From Mycolicibacterium brisbanense (GTDB taxonomy: Bacteria > Actinomycetota > Actinomycetes > Mycobacteriales > Mycobacteriaceae): DNA of 64,000 nt. The notes beneath the pieces are model-generated. The model did not search any database, was not told the DNA's origin, and saw only the letters and a list, made by a program, of their open reading frames with translations. This document shows, in pieces, positions 24,915 to 34,481 of the stretch (the first letter of the stretch is position 1; every line of letters starts with the position of its first letter). Location: positions 1-64,000 of the forward strand of contig NZ_BCSX01000064.1 of assembly GCF_001570425.1 (NCBI RefSeq), given 5' to 3'. Both the position numbers and the translations under genes were made by a program.

Positions 24915-25853
24915 ATGTCACACACACATTTCGGCTCGTTGAGCAAGGGTGGTCTGAACTGGGACAGCGTGCCGTTGCGGTTGTTCGCAGGCGGAAATGC
25001 GAAGTTCTGGAATCCGGCCGACATCGACTTCTCCCGGGACCGCGCGGACTGGGAGGCGCTGTCGGACCGAGAGCGGGAGTACGCCACCCGGTTGTGCGCC
25101 GAGTTCATCGCCGGTGAGGAAGCCGTCACCAAGGACATCCAGCCGTTCATGAGCGCCATGCGGGCCGAGGGCCGGCTGGGTGACGAAATGTACTTGACGC
25201 AGTTCGCGTTTGAGGAAGCCAAGCACACCCAGGTGTTCCGCATGTGGCTGGACGCCGTGGGTGTCACCGAAGACCTGCACAAGTACTTCGACGACGTGCC
25301 GGCGTATCGGCAGATCTTCTACGAAGAGCTTCCCGCATCCCTCGAAGCCCTCTACACCGATCCGTCGCCGGCCGCCCAGGTGCGGGCATCGGTGACCTAC
25401 AACCACATCGTCGAAGGCATGCTGGCGCTCACGGGATACTATGCGTGGCACAAGATTTGCGTCGACCGGGGCATCCTGCCGGGTATGCAGGAGTTGGTCC
25501 GGCGGATCGGCGACGACGAGCGCCGCCACATGGCGTGGGGAACGTTCACGTGCCGCAGACATGTCGCCGCCGACGACGCCAACTGGGCCGTGTTCGAAGC
25601 CAGGATGAACGAACTCATCCCGCTGGCACTGCGACTCACGGAGGAGGGGTTCGCCCTCTACGCACCCGACATTCCCTTCGGTCTGGTCGAGGACGAGTTC
25701 CTGCAGTACTCCACCGACAAGGGCATGCGCCGGTTCGGCACGATCAGCAGCGCGCGGGGACGCCCGCTCGAAGAGATCGACCTCGACTACTCACCGCTGA
25801 CGTTGGAGGACACCTTCGCCGACGAGGATGCCGCGGCGCTCACGTCGGCCTGA
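24915..25853 (+). CDS. R2-like ligand-binding oxidase (R2lox)
   Basis: A 312-residue four-helix ferritin-like protein with a Mn/Fe cofactor. All six metal ligands known from the M. tuberculosis protein fall at the same positions: Glu68, Glu101, His104, Glu167, Glu202 and His205; Val71 and Tyr162, which form the ether cross-link in the studied homologues, are also conserved. The protein was long annotated as nrdB, but R2lox lacks the ribonucleotide-reductase radical path and binds a long-chain fatty acid-like ligand. Start ATG has GGAGG four bases upstream. The 3' end overlaps the convergent aftD gene by 67 bp. Physiological substrate unknown. Confidence 0.93.
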   Translation: MSHTHFGSLSKGGLNWDSVPLRLFAGGNAKFWNPADIDFSRDRADWEALSDREREYATRLCAEFIAGEEAVTKDIQPFMSAMRAEGRLGDEMYLTQFAFEEAKHTQVFRMWLDAVGVTEDLHKYFDDVPAYRQIFYEELPASLEALYTDPSPAAQVRASVTYNHIVEGMLALTGYYAWHKICVDRGILPGMQELVRRIGDDERRHMAWGTFTCRRHVAADDANWAVFEARMNELIPLALRLTEEGFALYAPDIPFGLVEDEFLQYSTDKGMRRFGTISSARGRPLEEIDLDYSPLTLEDTFADEDAAALTSA

Positions 25854-28800
25854 GCCTGCACGCGGGCGGTACGCGGCCGGAATGCCACGGTCGACGCGGC
25901 GACGGCGGCCACCGAGATCAGCGCGAGCAGTTGCACCCACGGGGAATGCCCGACATACCCGTCGACCGAGCGCCAGGGGTGCTGCGACAAGGCGGCCCCG
26001 GCGAGTATCAAGCCGCCGGCCGACAAGCCGAGGGTGATTCGGTCGCACCAGGTTTCACGGTTGCGCAGCACATAGCGCACAGCCAGGGCAGCGGCGACGA
26101 CGAGCACTCCCGGCACCCCGGAGATGGCCGCGCCGACCGCGAGCACACCCACGCTCGTCAGCGCCGGACCCGGCCGCCACGGCCGGCTCGGCGCGGACTC
26201 GGTCGGTGCGCGCCGTGCCGGCAGCAGCGCCAGCAGGGCCAGCAGCGGCAGCAGCGCGAGCCCACCGATCAGCCCGGCGCGGTAGGGCCGGTTGGAGTCG
26301 AAGGACAGGGTCAGAGTGCCGGTGGTTCCGGCCGGAACCACCCAGCCCTGCTGCCAGCCGTTGACGGTCACCGGTTCGAGGCGAGCCCCCGCCGCGTCGC
26401 GGGCGATCCAGCCGGGGTTGATGCTCTCGGGCACCACCAGGATCCGCTTGGTCGACGCGGGCGCCACCCGTACTTTGCGACGATCCGGTCCCCACTCCGG
26501 CGTGTCGGCGAGACTTGTTGTCGCCGTGGGTAACTGATCCTTGGGAGTGGACAGCGCGATGCCGTCGACGACGAACGCGGCCCCCGGGCTGACGAGCAAC
26601 TCCTGCTGGCCGGCAGGCAGCGATACCGGGTCGGTGCGGCACGGCTGCGCCGGGATCGGGTCCCCGTCGAGCAACGCGGCGACGGTGGTGCGCACCGAGG
26701 TCTGGATGAACTGCCCTGCCACACCGATGATCGGGCCCTGCCCACACGGCAGTGAGACGACGCGGGCACGGTTGGCTGCGGCATCGGCGGCGCCGATCGG
26801 GCGGCCGTGGGTGTCGAACACCGAGATATCGGCCAGCCCAGGCGGTTTGAGCTGATCGAAACCGAGAGACGTGCGGTCGATGATGTCGTTCCAGCTCAGC
26901 AGGGAGACGGTGATGGTGTCCGTCACCCGCGGTTTGAGCTTGAGCGTCTGCGGTTCAAACGTGCCCGGCATTTGATGCACCTGCGGGCCGTCGCCCAGGT
27001 CGATGGACACCAGCGTCGGGTGCGCCGGCGGCTCGGCCTCGCCGGGGTTGATCCGCAGCGCGCCCACCTCGGTCGGGGCGGGCAGCTTGAGGGTCAGCGT
27101 CGGCGGCGACTTGAACTGAACCACCCGTTGCGGAGCCGTCCACGATGTGCGGGGGTCGCCGTCGGTGGCCGCGAACGACGAACCGAGTACGTCGATCGGG
27201 TCGGCGTCGCCGAACGCCCGGGTGGTGCCCGGTTGTGCAACCAGATCGGCCAGTTTGGGTCCTTGGCGGGCCCGCACCCACACCGTCGGGTGTACCTCCG
27301 TGGGCTCGGGAACCGTCAGCGTGCGGCTTAGGTTCACCGGCTCCTCGGAGGCCAGCGCCATCGCCGCCGCGCATCGCACGCCGACGGGGCTTTCCGCGCA
27401 GCCGGGCCGGCCCAACAGCTCGGTGCCCAGATCCCATTGCGCCACAGGCGAACCCGCGGGTGGACCGGGTACCTCGACGGTGTGGCGCAGGTTGATGGGA
27501 TGGGCGTAGCCCGATGCGTCGTACTGGGTGACGGCCAGGTCGGTGATGCCGAACTGCACGCCGGGAGATCCGTCGTCGGTGGCCACCGCGGTGACCCGGA
27601 CCCACGGGGACTCCCCGACCGGCAGCGGGATGGTCAGCGGCTTGCCCGCGGTCTCGAATCGCAGCGTGCTGGTGCCCGTCGCGGTGGCCACCTCGATGCG
27701 GCGGACCTGCGCGCCCACGGCGGTGGCGCTCGGGGTGATGGTCAGGGTGGCGTTGGTGATCGGATGGTCGAAGTCGATCTGCAGCCACTGGCCGACGGCG
27801 GCCTGCAGGGCGTTGGACACCCATGCGGTCGACGGGTCGGCGTCGATCGCGGCGGCGGGTCCCGTCGCGGGCGCAACGTTGGGCAGCGCCGTCGAATCCG
27901 CCGCCGAGCTCGACACCGTCACGCGTCCGCCGTCCCAGCGGCCGTATACCGGGTCGGCACCGCGGGACGGGTAATCCGGCACTCGGTTGTAGGTGTGCCG
28001 CTGATCGTCGGGCGTGCGGATCGCCGAGGCATGGTCGTCGACCCGGCCGTAGTCGATCTCGCGGGCCTGCGGGGTGTCGGTCACGACTACGCCGTGGCCG
28101 CCGACGGTCACGGGTAGCCCGGCGCGCTGCGCGTCGGCGGTCAGCAGCATCGGACCCAGCGGCGGCAGCCCGGACAGGCGGCGGCGTTCGTCGAGACGCA
28201 GCAGCGCCTCGGGTGCGCCGTCCACGCGGGCCATCGTGTCGGGATCGACCAGATACGGTTTGCCCGCCGACGCGGCGCCGTCGACCCGGTAGATCTGCAC
28301 CGCCGGATAGCGCGGCCGCAGGCCGCTGTCGGCGATGAACCCCTCCAACGTGCCGGGCCCGACCGGCTCGCCGAACTCGGCGACCTTCGACAAACCGGGC
28401 GAGCCGTCTATCGAACGGTGCACCAGCACCGGGCGGGCCGACCGCGAGGTGTCCGGGTCCAGATCGTTGCGCACCACGACATACGAAATGCCTTGCCGGG
28501 CAAGGGTATCGGCCAGCCCGGCGGAGGGGCGGCCCGCGGCGAACAACCGCTGCACCGAATCGAGGGCCCTGATCGTCTCCGGCGGGGTCAGCGGGATGGA
28601 GTCACGCACCCCCCACGGGCTGCTGCCCAGTACCTGCAGCGGTTCGTCGTGGCTGGTGCCCCACACCTGGGTGGCGAACGGGGCACCCGGTGCCACCAGC
28701 ACCCGGCCGCGCTCGGTGTTGTGCTCGTCGAGCCAGTCGGCGGCATCGTGCCAGTACTGCGGGATCGCGCTGAACGTGCCCGGCGGTGCGATGCGGCCGG

Positions 28801-30028
28801 TCCAGGCGATCGCCGTGCCCGCAGCCAGCGCGGCCAGCACCACGATGCTCACCGCGACTCGCCGGTCTCGCTCCGGATGGGCGTACGCGCTCACCCACAC
28901 CGGGCGCGGGACAGTGCCCGGCAACGGAACTCGGCCCAGCAGGTGCGCCAGGCCCAGCGCCAGCGGCAGCCGGATCACCGGTTCGAGTTTGTGCAGGTTG
29001 CGCAGCGGGGTGCCGCTGCCGTCGAGGAAGGCCTGCACCTGATGTGCGATGGGCGAGCCCAGGCCGCCGGAGTAGCCGAGGCCGAGCAGGACGATGCCGA
29101 TCAGCAGCATGGTGATCAGCCGGCCGCGGGCAGGCATCGAACGCAACGCCAGCCCGGCCAGGCCCGCCGCGGCCACCAGTGTGGTCGCCAGCACCGCGAC
29201 CGTGCTGGTCACCAGCGACGCGGCGGCGGTCGCGTTGGGCGCGACGAACGGCGTCCAGCTGTCGGTGCCGCGCAGCATCTCGGTCAGCGAGGTCCACTGC
29301 GTGGTGACGCCGGAGGATTCGATGAAGTCGAGGAACGGCGGACTGATCCGGCCCAACATCACCAACGCGATCACCCACCAGGTGACAGCCAGTGCCGTGC
29401 AGCCGAACCACCATGCGGTGAACCGCAGCCACACCTTGTTCGGCCGGTGACAGGCCCACCAGATCAGCGCGGCCAGGCATCCGGTGAGGGTCGCGACGGC
29501 GTTCACCGCGCCCATCAGGGCAACCGCTCCGGCGGAGCGGGCCGCCAACAGCCTGATGTTGCGCTGTCCGCTCTGACCGACTCCCGCCCCTCCGGTCCCG
29601 CCCAACGCCAGGATCACCGGCAACAAAACCCACGGCGCCAGCATCATCGGCAGCGTCTCCGACGAGATCGCACCCAGCGTGGTCAGCACCCGCGGGCACA
29701 GCGCGAACGCGATGGCGCCGAGCACGCGCGAGCTGGTGCTGCCGATACCGAGGACCTCGGCGACCCGCAGCAGGCCCCAGAATCCGACGACCAGCAACAG
29801 TGCCCACCACAACCGCTGGGTGATCCAGCCGGGGATGCCGAGTTCATGGCCGATGAGAAAGAAGGTGCCGTGCGGGAACAGATAGCCGTACGCCTGGTTC
29901 TGCGCCTGCCCGAACGGCAGGTCGCTGTTCCACAGGTTGAACGCGCGGGTCAGGAACCGCAGCGGGTTGGCGGTCAGGTCGAGCTTGGTGTCAGGGGAGA
30001 TCTGCCCGGGTGACTGCGCGAAGGTCAA
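25787..30028 (-). CDS. aftD: Arabinofuranosyltransferase AftD
   Basis: A protein of at least 1,413 residues that builds the arabinan of arabinogalactan and lipoarabinomannan from decaprenyl-phospho-arabinose on the periplasmic side. The N-terminal part is a polytopic GT-C domain; SPDTKLDLTANP and QNQAYGYLFPHGTFF are the conserved loop with the catalytic-type Asp. The middle is soluble with two discoidin/CBM-like stretches (around DADPSTAWVSNALQAAVGQW and DGDPRTSWTAPQRV), and four C-terminal helices close it. Position equals Rv0236c. The listed start (TTG 30028) falls inside the first hydrophobic helix; 31 further codons are open upstream to the small gene's stop but contain no ATG, GTG or TTG, so the true start is unresolved. 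Confidence 0.88.
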   Translation of the reverse strand: MTFAQSPGQISPDTKLDLTANPLRFLTRAFNLWNSDLPFGQAQNQAYGYLFPHGTFFLIGHELGIPGWITQRLWWALLLVVGFWGLLRVAEVLGIGSTSSRVLGAIAFALCPRVLTTLGAISSETLPMMLAPWVLLPVILALGGTGGAGVGQSGQRNIRLLAARSAGAVALMGAVNAVATLTGCLAALIWWACHRPNKVWLRFTAWWFGCTALAVTWWVIALVMLGRISPPFLDFIESSGVTTQWTSLTEMLRGTDSWTPFVAPNATAAASLVTSTVAVLATTLVAAAGLAGLALRSMPARGRLITMLLIGIVLLGLGYSGGLGSPIAHQVQAFLDGSGTPLRNLHKLEPVIRLPLALGLAHLLGRVPLPGTVPRPVWVSAYAHPERDRRVAVSIVVLAALAAGTAIAWTGRIAPPGTFSAIPQYWHDAADWLDEHNTERGRVLVAPGAPFATQVWGTSHDEPLQVLGSSPWGVRDSIPLTPPETIRALDSVQRLFAAGRPSAGLADTLARQGISYVVVRNDLDPDTSRSARPVLVHRSIDGSPGLSKVAEFGEPVGPGTLEGFIADSGLRPRYPAVQIYRVDGAASAGKPYLVDPDTMARVDGAPEALLRLDERRRLSGLPPLGPMLLTADAQRAGLPVTVGGHGVVVTDTPQAREIDYGRVDDHASAIRTPDDQRHTYNRVPDYPSRGADPVYGRWDGGRVTVSSSAADSTALPNVAPATGPAAAIDADPSTAWVSNALQAAVGQWLQIDFDHPITNATLTITPSATAVGAQVRRIEVATATGTSTLRFETAGKPLTIPLPVGESPWVRVTAVATDDGSPGVQFGITDLAVTQYDASGYAHPINLRHTVEVPGPPAGSPVAQWDLGTELLGRPGCAESPVGVRCAAAMALASEEPVNLSRTLTVPEPTEVHPTVWVRARQGPKLADLVAQPGTTRAFGDADPIDVLGSSFAATDGDPRTSWTAPQRVVQFKSPPTLTLKLPAPTEVGALRINPGEAEPPAHPTLVSIDLGDGPQVHQMPGTFEPQTLKLKPRVTDTITVSLLSWNDIIDRTSLGFDQLKPPGLADISVFDTHGRPIGAADAAANRARVVSLPCGQGPIIGVAGQFIQTSVRTTVAALLDGDPIPAQPCRTDPVSLPAGQQELLVSPGAAFVVDGIALSTPKDQLPTATTSLADTPEWGPDRRKVRVAPASTKRILVVPESINPGWIARDAAGARLEPVTVNGWQQGWVVPAGTTGTLTLSFDSNRPYRAGLIGGLALLPLLALLALLPARRAPTESAPSRPWRPGPALTSVGVLAVGAAISGVPGVLVVAAALAVRYVLRNRETWCDRITLGLSAGGLILAGAALSQHPWRSVDGYVGHSPWVQLLALISVAAVAASTVAFRPRTARVQAQADVSAAASSSAKVSSNVSGE

Positions 30029-30121
30029 GACCAGCGCGGCCGCGGCGACCAGCCATAACCAGCGCCGGGACAGCGGCGCGGCGGGACTACGTTCGGCGTG
30101 CAGGAGCGGTGCGACCGAGTT

Positions 30122-30295
30122 TTAAGTACGGTCGCCGTACTCGACCCGGTTGAGCACCGATGACGCCGGATCGCCCGCCTGCAGCGGAGGCTTCGTGTCC
30201 TGTTGCACCATCAACGTCACACCGAAGACGGCGGCCGCGCCCAGCAAAAGACCGACAACGACGCTGGCGGCAGATGGGACGACGAACCGATTCAC
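30122..30295 (-). CDS. Small secreted/membrane protein (Rv0236A-like, 57 aa)
   Basis: A 57-residue protein starting at GTG 30295. It has a charged MNRFVV start, one membrane or signal helix (about residues 8-29) and a short tail DPASSVLNRVEYGDRT. This matches the small secreted-type protein that precedes aftD in mycobacteria. Its TAA stop lies in the same reading frame as aftD, so the two sequences are separated only by this stop and a start-less stretch. It probably inserts in the membrane beside AftD or belongs to its transcript; function unknown. Confidence 0.8.
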   Translation of the reverse strand: MNRFVVPSAASVVVGLLLGAAAVFGVTLMVQQDTKPPLQAGDPASSVLNRVEYGDRT

Positions 30296-30341
30296 CCGGC
30301 CAACCTAGCACGCGCGGGCCTCGACACTCGATCGCGTGACG

Positions 30342-32111
30342 TCACACTAGGTAGTACAGCTTCGGATCGGCGCTGGCATCTCCCTCGGCTGCTTCGGCGG
30401 TGATGCGGGCCTGCGCGTATCGCACGGCCCGCAGCGTCGCGGAGAACTCGACCTCCTCCTCGGGGAACACCTGCTCGGCCGGGAACCAGCTGAACAGTCC
30501 GACGTTGGTCAGTGCGGTCAGGGTGTCGGGCCGTACGCCGGCCAGCAGGACGGTCGCGCCGTGGTCTTCGCGCAGGAAGTGTTCGAGCCGCTCGATGCAC
30601 ACGGCGTCGGGGTGGCGCACCCGCTTGAGCCGCAGCACCACGAACTTGACCTCACCGGCCCGGATACGTTCGCGCAGGGCGTCGAAGTAGCGGTCGAGCT
30701 CAGGGGCGGCCCCGAAAAACAGTTCGCCTTCGAGGTCGTAGATCACGATCGCCGGGTCGACAGGGTCGTCGGGAACCCGCTCGCGGACCACCCGCTCGGG
30801 CGTCACAGTCAGCTCGGCGGCCTTGAGCTTGGCCGCTCGCGGCACGAACAGCAGGATCGACAGCGCGATCCCGAGCAGCACCGCCTTGTCGAGGTCGACG
30901 AGCACACCGGTCAGCGCCGTCACGATCACCAGGCCCGCGTCGTAACGTGACGTCTTCACCGTGGTGATCAGCCGCCGAAAGTCGACCAGCCGGGCCGCGG
31001 TGACCAGCAGCAACCCGGCCAGCGCAGCCTGCGGGATGTAGTGCAGCAACGGAGCGAACAGCAGCAGGGCCACCGCCACGGCCGCGGCGGCGAGGATGCC
31101 GGAGAACCGGGTGGCCGCACCCGCCTGATGGTTGATCGCCGAGCGGGACAGCGACCCCGAGCCGGGCAGGCTCTGGAAGAACCCGCCGGTGAGGTTGGCC
31201 AGCCCCTCGGCCAGGATCTGGCGGTTGTAGTCGATCTTCTGCTGGGTCTGATGCGCGATGGCCTTGGCGATCGACAGCGCCTCGATCAGGCCGATGAACG
31301 CGATCGCCAGCGCGCCCTGCGACAACTGACCGAGCGAGTGCAGGTCGACGGTCGGGATGTGGAATCCGGGCAAGCTCTGCGGCACCTTGGCCGCCAGGTT
31401 CACCGCGGTCTTTCCGTCGGTGCCCGGTGTCGACCACCCGGCCAGGAAGGAGATCACCCCGGCCACGATCAGCACGGTCAGCAGATCGATCTGCGGCAGG
31501 CGGTAGCGCTTGACCAGCCGGCGCAGCAGCACCGCGATCACCACCGCCGAGACACTGAGGAACACGGCCTTCAGGTTGATCTTGTCGCCGTGGAACACCG
31601 TGAGATACACGTTGGTCAAGATCGGGGTGTGGGCGTCGCCCTTGCTCTTCACACCCAGCGCGTTGCCGATCTGGCCGAGGGCGAGGATCAGCGCGGCCGC
31701 CGCCATGAACCCGATGATCACCGACTCGGAGATGTAGCGCGTCAGGTCACCCAGCTTGAGCACGGCGATGAGGATCTGGATGGCACCGACGAGGATGCCC
31801 AGCAGGAACAGCGCCTCGAAGAGCACCGTGCGGTTCTCCGGGTCGATGAACGCCAGCGAGCTGAACACCAGCAGTGAGATCGCACTGGTCGGTCCGTTGA
31901 TCAGGTGCGAGGACGAGCCGAAGACCGAGGCGACCGCGGTGACCACGATCGCCGAATACACGCCGTACTTGGGGTCGACCCCGGCGATCAGCGCATAGGC
32001 GATGCCCTGTGGCAGCGCGACGGCGGCCACGGTGAGACCGGCGATGAGGTCGCGACGGCCCGTCAGGGCGAGCGAAGAAACGGCGGGAATCCGGGGCCGG
32101 GTGTAGCTCAT
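30342..32111 (-). CDS. SulP-family anion transporter with STAS domain
   Basis: A 589-residue sulfate/bicarbonate-type permease. The SLC26/SulP core spans residues 20-430: LIAGLTVAAVALPQGIAYALIAG opens it, with the conserved GPTSAISLLVFSS and the LANLTGGFFQSLPGSGSLSRSA loop later. The C-terminal STAS domain begins near residue 460 with IVIYDLEGELFFGAAPELD and includes the LRLKRVRHPDAVCIERL helix. Start ATG 32111 shares its last base with the TGA of the sulfate-binding protein gene, a TGATG coupling. No ABC permease or ATPase gene accompanies them, which is unusual. A separate mycobacterial cys ABC system, if present, lies elsewhere. Confidence 0.88.
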   Translation of the reverse strand: MSYTRPRIPAVSSLALTGRRDLIAGLTVAAVALPQGIAYALIAGVDPKYGVYSAIVVTAVASVFGSSSHLINGPTSAISLLVFSSLAFIDPENRTVLFEALFLLGILVGAIQILIAVLKLGDLTRYISESVIIGFMAAAALILALGQIGNALGVKSKGDAHTPILTNVYLTVFHGDKINLKAVFLSVSAVVIAVLLRRLVKRYRLPQIDLLTVLIVAGVISFLAGWSTPGTDGKTAVNLAAKVPQSLPGFHIPTVDLHSLGQLSQGALAIAFIGLIEALSIAKAIAHQTQQKIDYNRQILAEGLANLTGGFFQSLPGSGSLSRSAINHQAGAATRFSGILAAAAVAVALLLFAPLLHYIPQAALAGLLLVTAARLVDFRRLITTVKTSRYDAGLVIVTALTGVLVDLDKAVLLGIALSILLFVPRAAKLKAAELTVTPERVVRERVPDDPVDPAIVIYDLEGELFFGAAPELDRYFDALRERIRAGEVKFVVLRLKRVRHPDAVCIERLEHFLREDHGATVLLAGVRPDTLTALTNVGLFSWFPAEQVFPEEEVEFSATLRAVRYAQARITAEAAEGDASADPKLYYLV

Positions 32112-33163
32112 CAGGACGCTGCCTTTGCCGGAGTTGCGATGTTGTCGTAGATCCCGTTGTCGCCGTAGAACTTCTGCCGGGCGTCGTTCCAGTCCTTGGC
32201 GATCGCGGTGATCGGGAACAACGTGATGGCAGGCAGCGTGTCGGCATGCTTTGCCAGCACGTCGGGCAGCACCGGGCGATACCCGTACTGCGCGAACAAC
32301 TCCTGGGCGGGCGGCGTGAACAGATATTGCAGATAGGCCCTTGAACTTGCGAGCGTGCCGGCCTCCTTGTCGTTGGCGTCCACCCACGCCACAGCGGGTT
32401 CGGCCTTGATGCTCACCGGCGGGTACACGACCTCGAATTCGTCCTTGTTGGCCGCGACTTCGCGCAGTGCCTCGTTCTCCCACGTCAGGTGCACGTCGCC
32501 GATCTTCTGGTCGGCGAAGCTGGTGGCCGACGTGCGGGCGCCGGCGTCGAACACCGCTACGTGGCGGTACAGCTGGCGCAGGTAGTCCTGGGCCTGTTCC
32601 GGGGTGCCGTTGCGGGTGGTCACCGAACCCCACGCGGCCAGGAAGCTCAGCTGACCATTGCCGGATGTCTTTGGATTCGGGGTCACCACCGAGACGCCGT
32701 CGTGCACCAGATCGGGCCAGTCGTGGATGCCCTTCGGGTTGCCCTTGTGCACGACGAACACCACCGTCGACGTGTACGGCACCGAGTTGTTGGGCAGGCG
32801 CTTCTGCCAGTCGTCGGCGATCAACCCGCGCTTGCGCAGGGAGTCGACATCGCTGACGAGCGCCAGGGAGACCACGTTGGCCGGTTCGGTGCCCTCGATG
32901 ACGCTGCGGGCCTGCCTGCCCGAGCCGCCGTGAGATTGCTTGATGTCGAGTGTGATCCCACTCTGTGCGCGGTACTGCGCGACGAACGCCTTGTCGAGCG
33001 CGGCGTAGACCTCACGCGTCGGGTCGTAGGAGACGTTGAGTATCTGGTTGGACGTGTGGTCGGGCAGGTTTTTGACCGTCACCAACACCGCGGCCAGCAC
33101 GACCGCGGCCACACCGAGGATGCGCAGCCACGGTCGCGTCCGCGGCGCTGACGTGTCTGCCAT
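32111..33163 (-). CDS. Sulfate/thiosulfate-type periplasmic binding protein
   Basis: A 350-residue secreted protein with an N-terminal signal/anchor helix (about 15-32). The body is the SBP_bac_11/CysP-SubI type: LNVSYDPTREVYAALDKAF, KQSHGGSGRQARSVIEG (the anion-binding SGGSG-like loop), VTPNPKTSGNGQLSFLAAWG and VHLTWENEALRE. In the classical pathway such a protein feeds a CysTWA ABC importer. Here the only membrane partner is the SulP carrier, whose start overlaps this stop. ATG 33163 is chosen because GAAGGGG precedes it; a TTG six bases earlier is also possible. Confidence 0.87.
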   Translation of the reverse strand: MADTSAPRTRPWLRILGVAAVVLAAVLVTVKNLPDHTSNQILNVSYDPTREVYAALDKAFVAQYRAQSGITLDIKQSHGGSGRQARSVIEGTEPANVVSLALVSDVDSLRKRGLIADDWQKRLPNNSVPYTSTVVFVVHKGNPKGIHDWPDLVHDGVSVVTPNPKTSGNGQLSFLAAWGSVTTRNGTPEQAQDYLRQLYRHVAVFDAGARTSATSFADQKIGDVHLTWENEALREVAANKDEFEVVYPPVSIKAEPAVAWVDANDKEAGTLASSRAYLQYLFTPPAQELFAQYGYRPVLPDVLAKHADTLPAITLFPITAIAKDWNDARQKFYGDNGIYDNIATPAKAAS

Positions 33164-33342
33164 GGGCAACCCCTTCGTCCGGCGTTTGCTGTGGATGCTG
33201 ATAGCGGACAGACACTAGTGATTAACCAGCCGGAAGGCAGTAGCGAAAATCTGACTGATTATTAACTCGCCGGGTGCGGCGGGCAGGCTGGGCCGAGACC
33301 GAGGTCCGTTCGCGGCCGCCGCTGTGACTACTCTCAGAACAC

Positions 33343-34479
33343 ATGCCCCGCGTTCTGAGTGTGCTTGTCGCGCTGTCCGGACTGTTGCTGGCGTGTTCGC
33401 CGTCCACCCAGTCGCCGTCGGATCACCAACAGCTGAGCAGCAGCAAATCGCTGCCCAAAGCGCCCGTGGCGCAGAGCTGCGACCTGACCGCGCTGCCCAC
33501 GCGGGACAAGCTGGCTCAGTTGCTCACCGTCGGCGTGACCGACGGCGACGACGCGCGCAAGGTTGTGACCGAGCAGCACGTCGGCGGAATCATGATCGGC
33601 AGCTGGACCGACCTGTCCATGTTGTCCGACGGCTCGCTCAAGGACATCGCCGCCGCGGCGGGCCCGTTGCCGCTGGCGGTCAGCGTCGACGAGGAAGGTG
33701 GCCGGGTGTCGCGGCTGGCATCGCTCATCGGTAAGCAGCCGTCGCCGCGGGTGCTGGCGCAGACCAACACTGCCGACGAGGTGTACGGCATCGCGCTGGA
33801 GCGCGGCAAGAAGATGCACGATCTCGGCATCACCGTGGACTTCGCCCCTGTCGTCGACGTCACCGACGCCCCGGACGACACGGTCATCGGGGACCGGTCC
33901 TTCGGTGCCGACCCGGCCAAGGTCACCGAATACGCCGGGGCCTACGCTCGCGGCCTGCGCGACGCCGGAATCCTGCCGGTACTCAAGCACTTTCCCGGCC
34001 ACGGCCACGGATCCGGCGACTCGCACACCAATTCGGTGACCACGCCTCCGCTGGCCGACCTGCAGACCAACGATCTGGTGCCCTACCGCACGCTGACCAC
34101 CGCGGCGCCGGTCGCCGTCATGGTCGGGCACCTGGAGGTTCCCGGCCTCACCGGCACGGACCCGGCCAGCCTCAGCGCGCCGGCCTACGAGCTGCTGCGG
34201 TCCGGCAATTACGGCGGGCCGCCGTTCAACGGGCTGGTCTACACCGATGACCTGTCCAGCATGGCCGCGATCAACGAACGCTACGGCGTGTCCACGGCGG
34301 TGCTCAAGGCCCTGCAGGCCGGCGCTGACAACGCACTGTGGATCACCACCAAAGAGGTGCCCGCGGTGCTCGACGGACTCGAAAAGGCTGTGGCGGCAGG
34401 CGAACTGTCGATGGATGGCATCAACGCATCGCTGCAGCGGAACTCCGCCATCAAGGGCCCGGTGCGCTGCGGGGGCTGA
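33343..34479 (+). CDS. lpqI: Lipoprotein LpqI, beta-N-acetylhexosaminidase (GH3)
   Basis: A 378-residue secreted lipoprotein. The signal peptide ends at a lipobox LLLAC (Cys18 would be lipidated), leaving the enzyme attached outside the membrane. The GH3 NagZ core has the KHFPGHGHGSGDSHTN motif, whose His/Asp pair serves the retaining mechanism, and GMNxxD-like GLVYTDDLSS as nucleophile region. The enzyme removes N-acetylglucosamine from peptidoglycan turnover fragments. It lies where M. tuberculosis Rv0237 lies, between the aftD block and the TetR gene. The downstream decarboxylase-like gene is convergent with just two bases between stops. Confidence 0.88.
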   Translation: MPRVLSVLVALSGLLLACSPSTQSPSDHQQLSSSKSLPKAPVAQSCDLTALPTRDKLAQLLTVGVTDGDDARKVVTEQHVGGIMIGSWTDLSMLSDGSLKDIAAAAGPLPLAVSVDEEGGRVSRLASLIGKQPSPRVLAQTNTADEVYGIALERGKKMHDLGITVDFAPVVDVTDAPDDTVIGDRSFGADPAKVTEYAGAYARGLRDAGILPVLKHFPGHGHGSGDSHTNSVTTPPLADLQTNDLVPYRTLTTAAPVAVMVGHLEVPGLTGTDPASLSAPAYELLRSGNYGGPPFNGLVYTDDLSSMAAINERYGVSTAVLKALQAGADNALWITTKEVPAVLDGLEKAVAAGELSMDGINASLQRNSAIKGPVRCGG

Positions 34480-34481
34480 TC

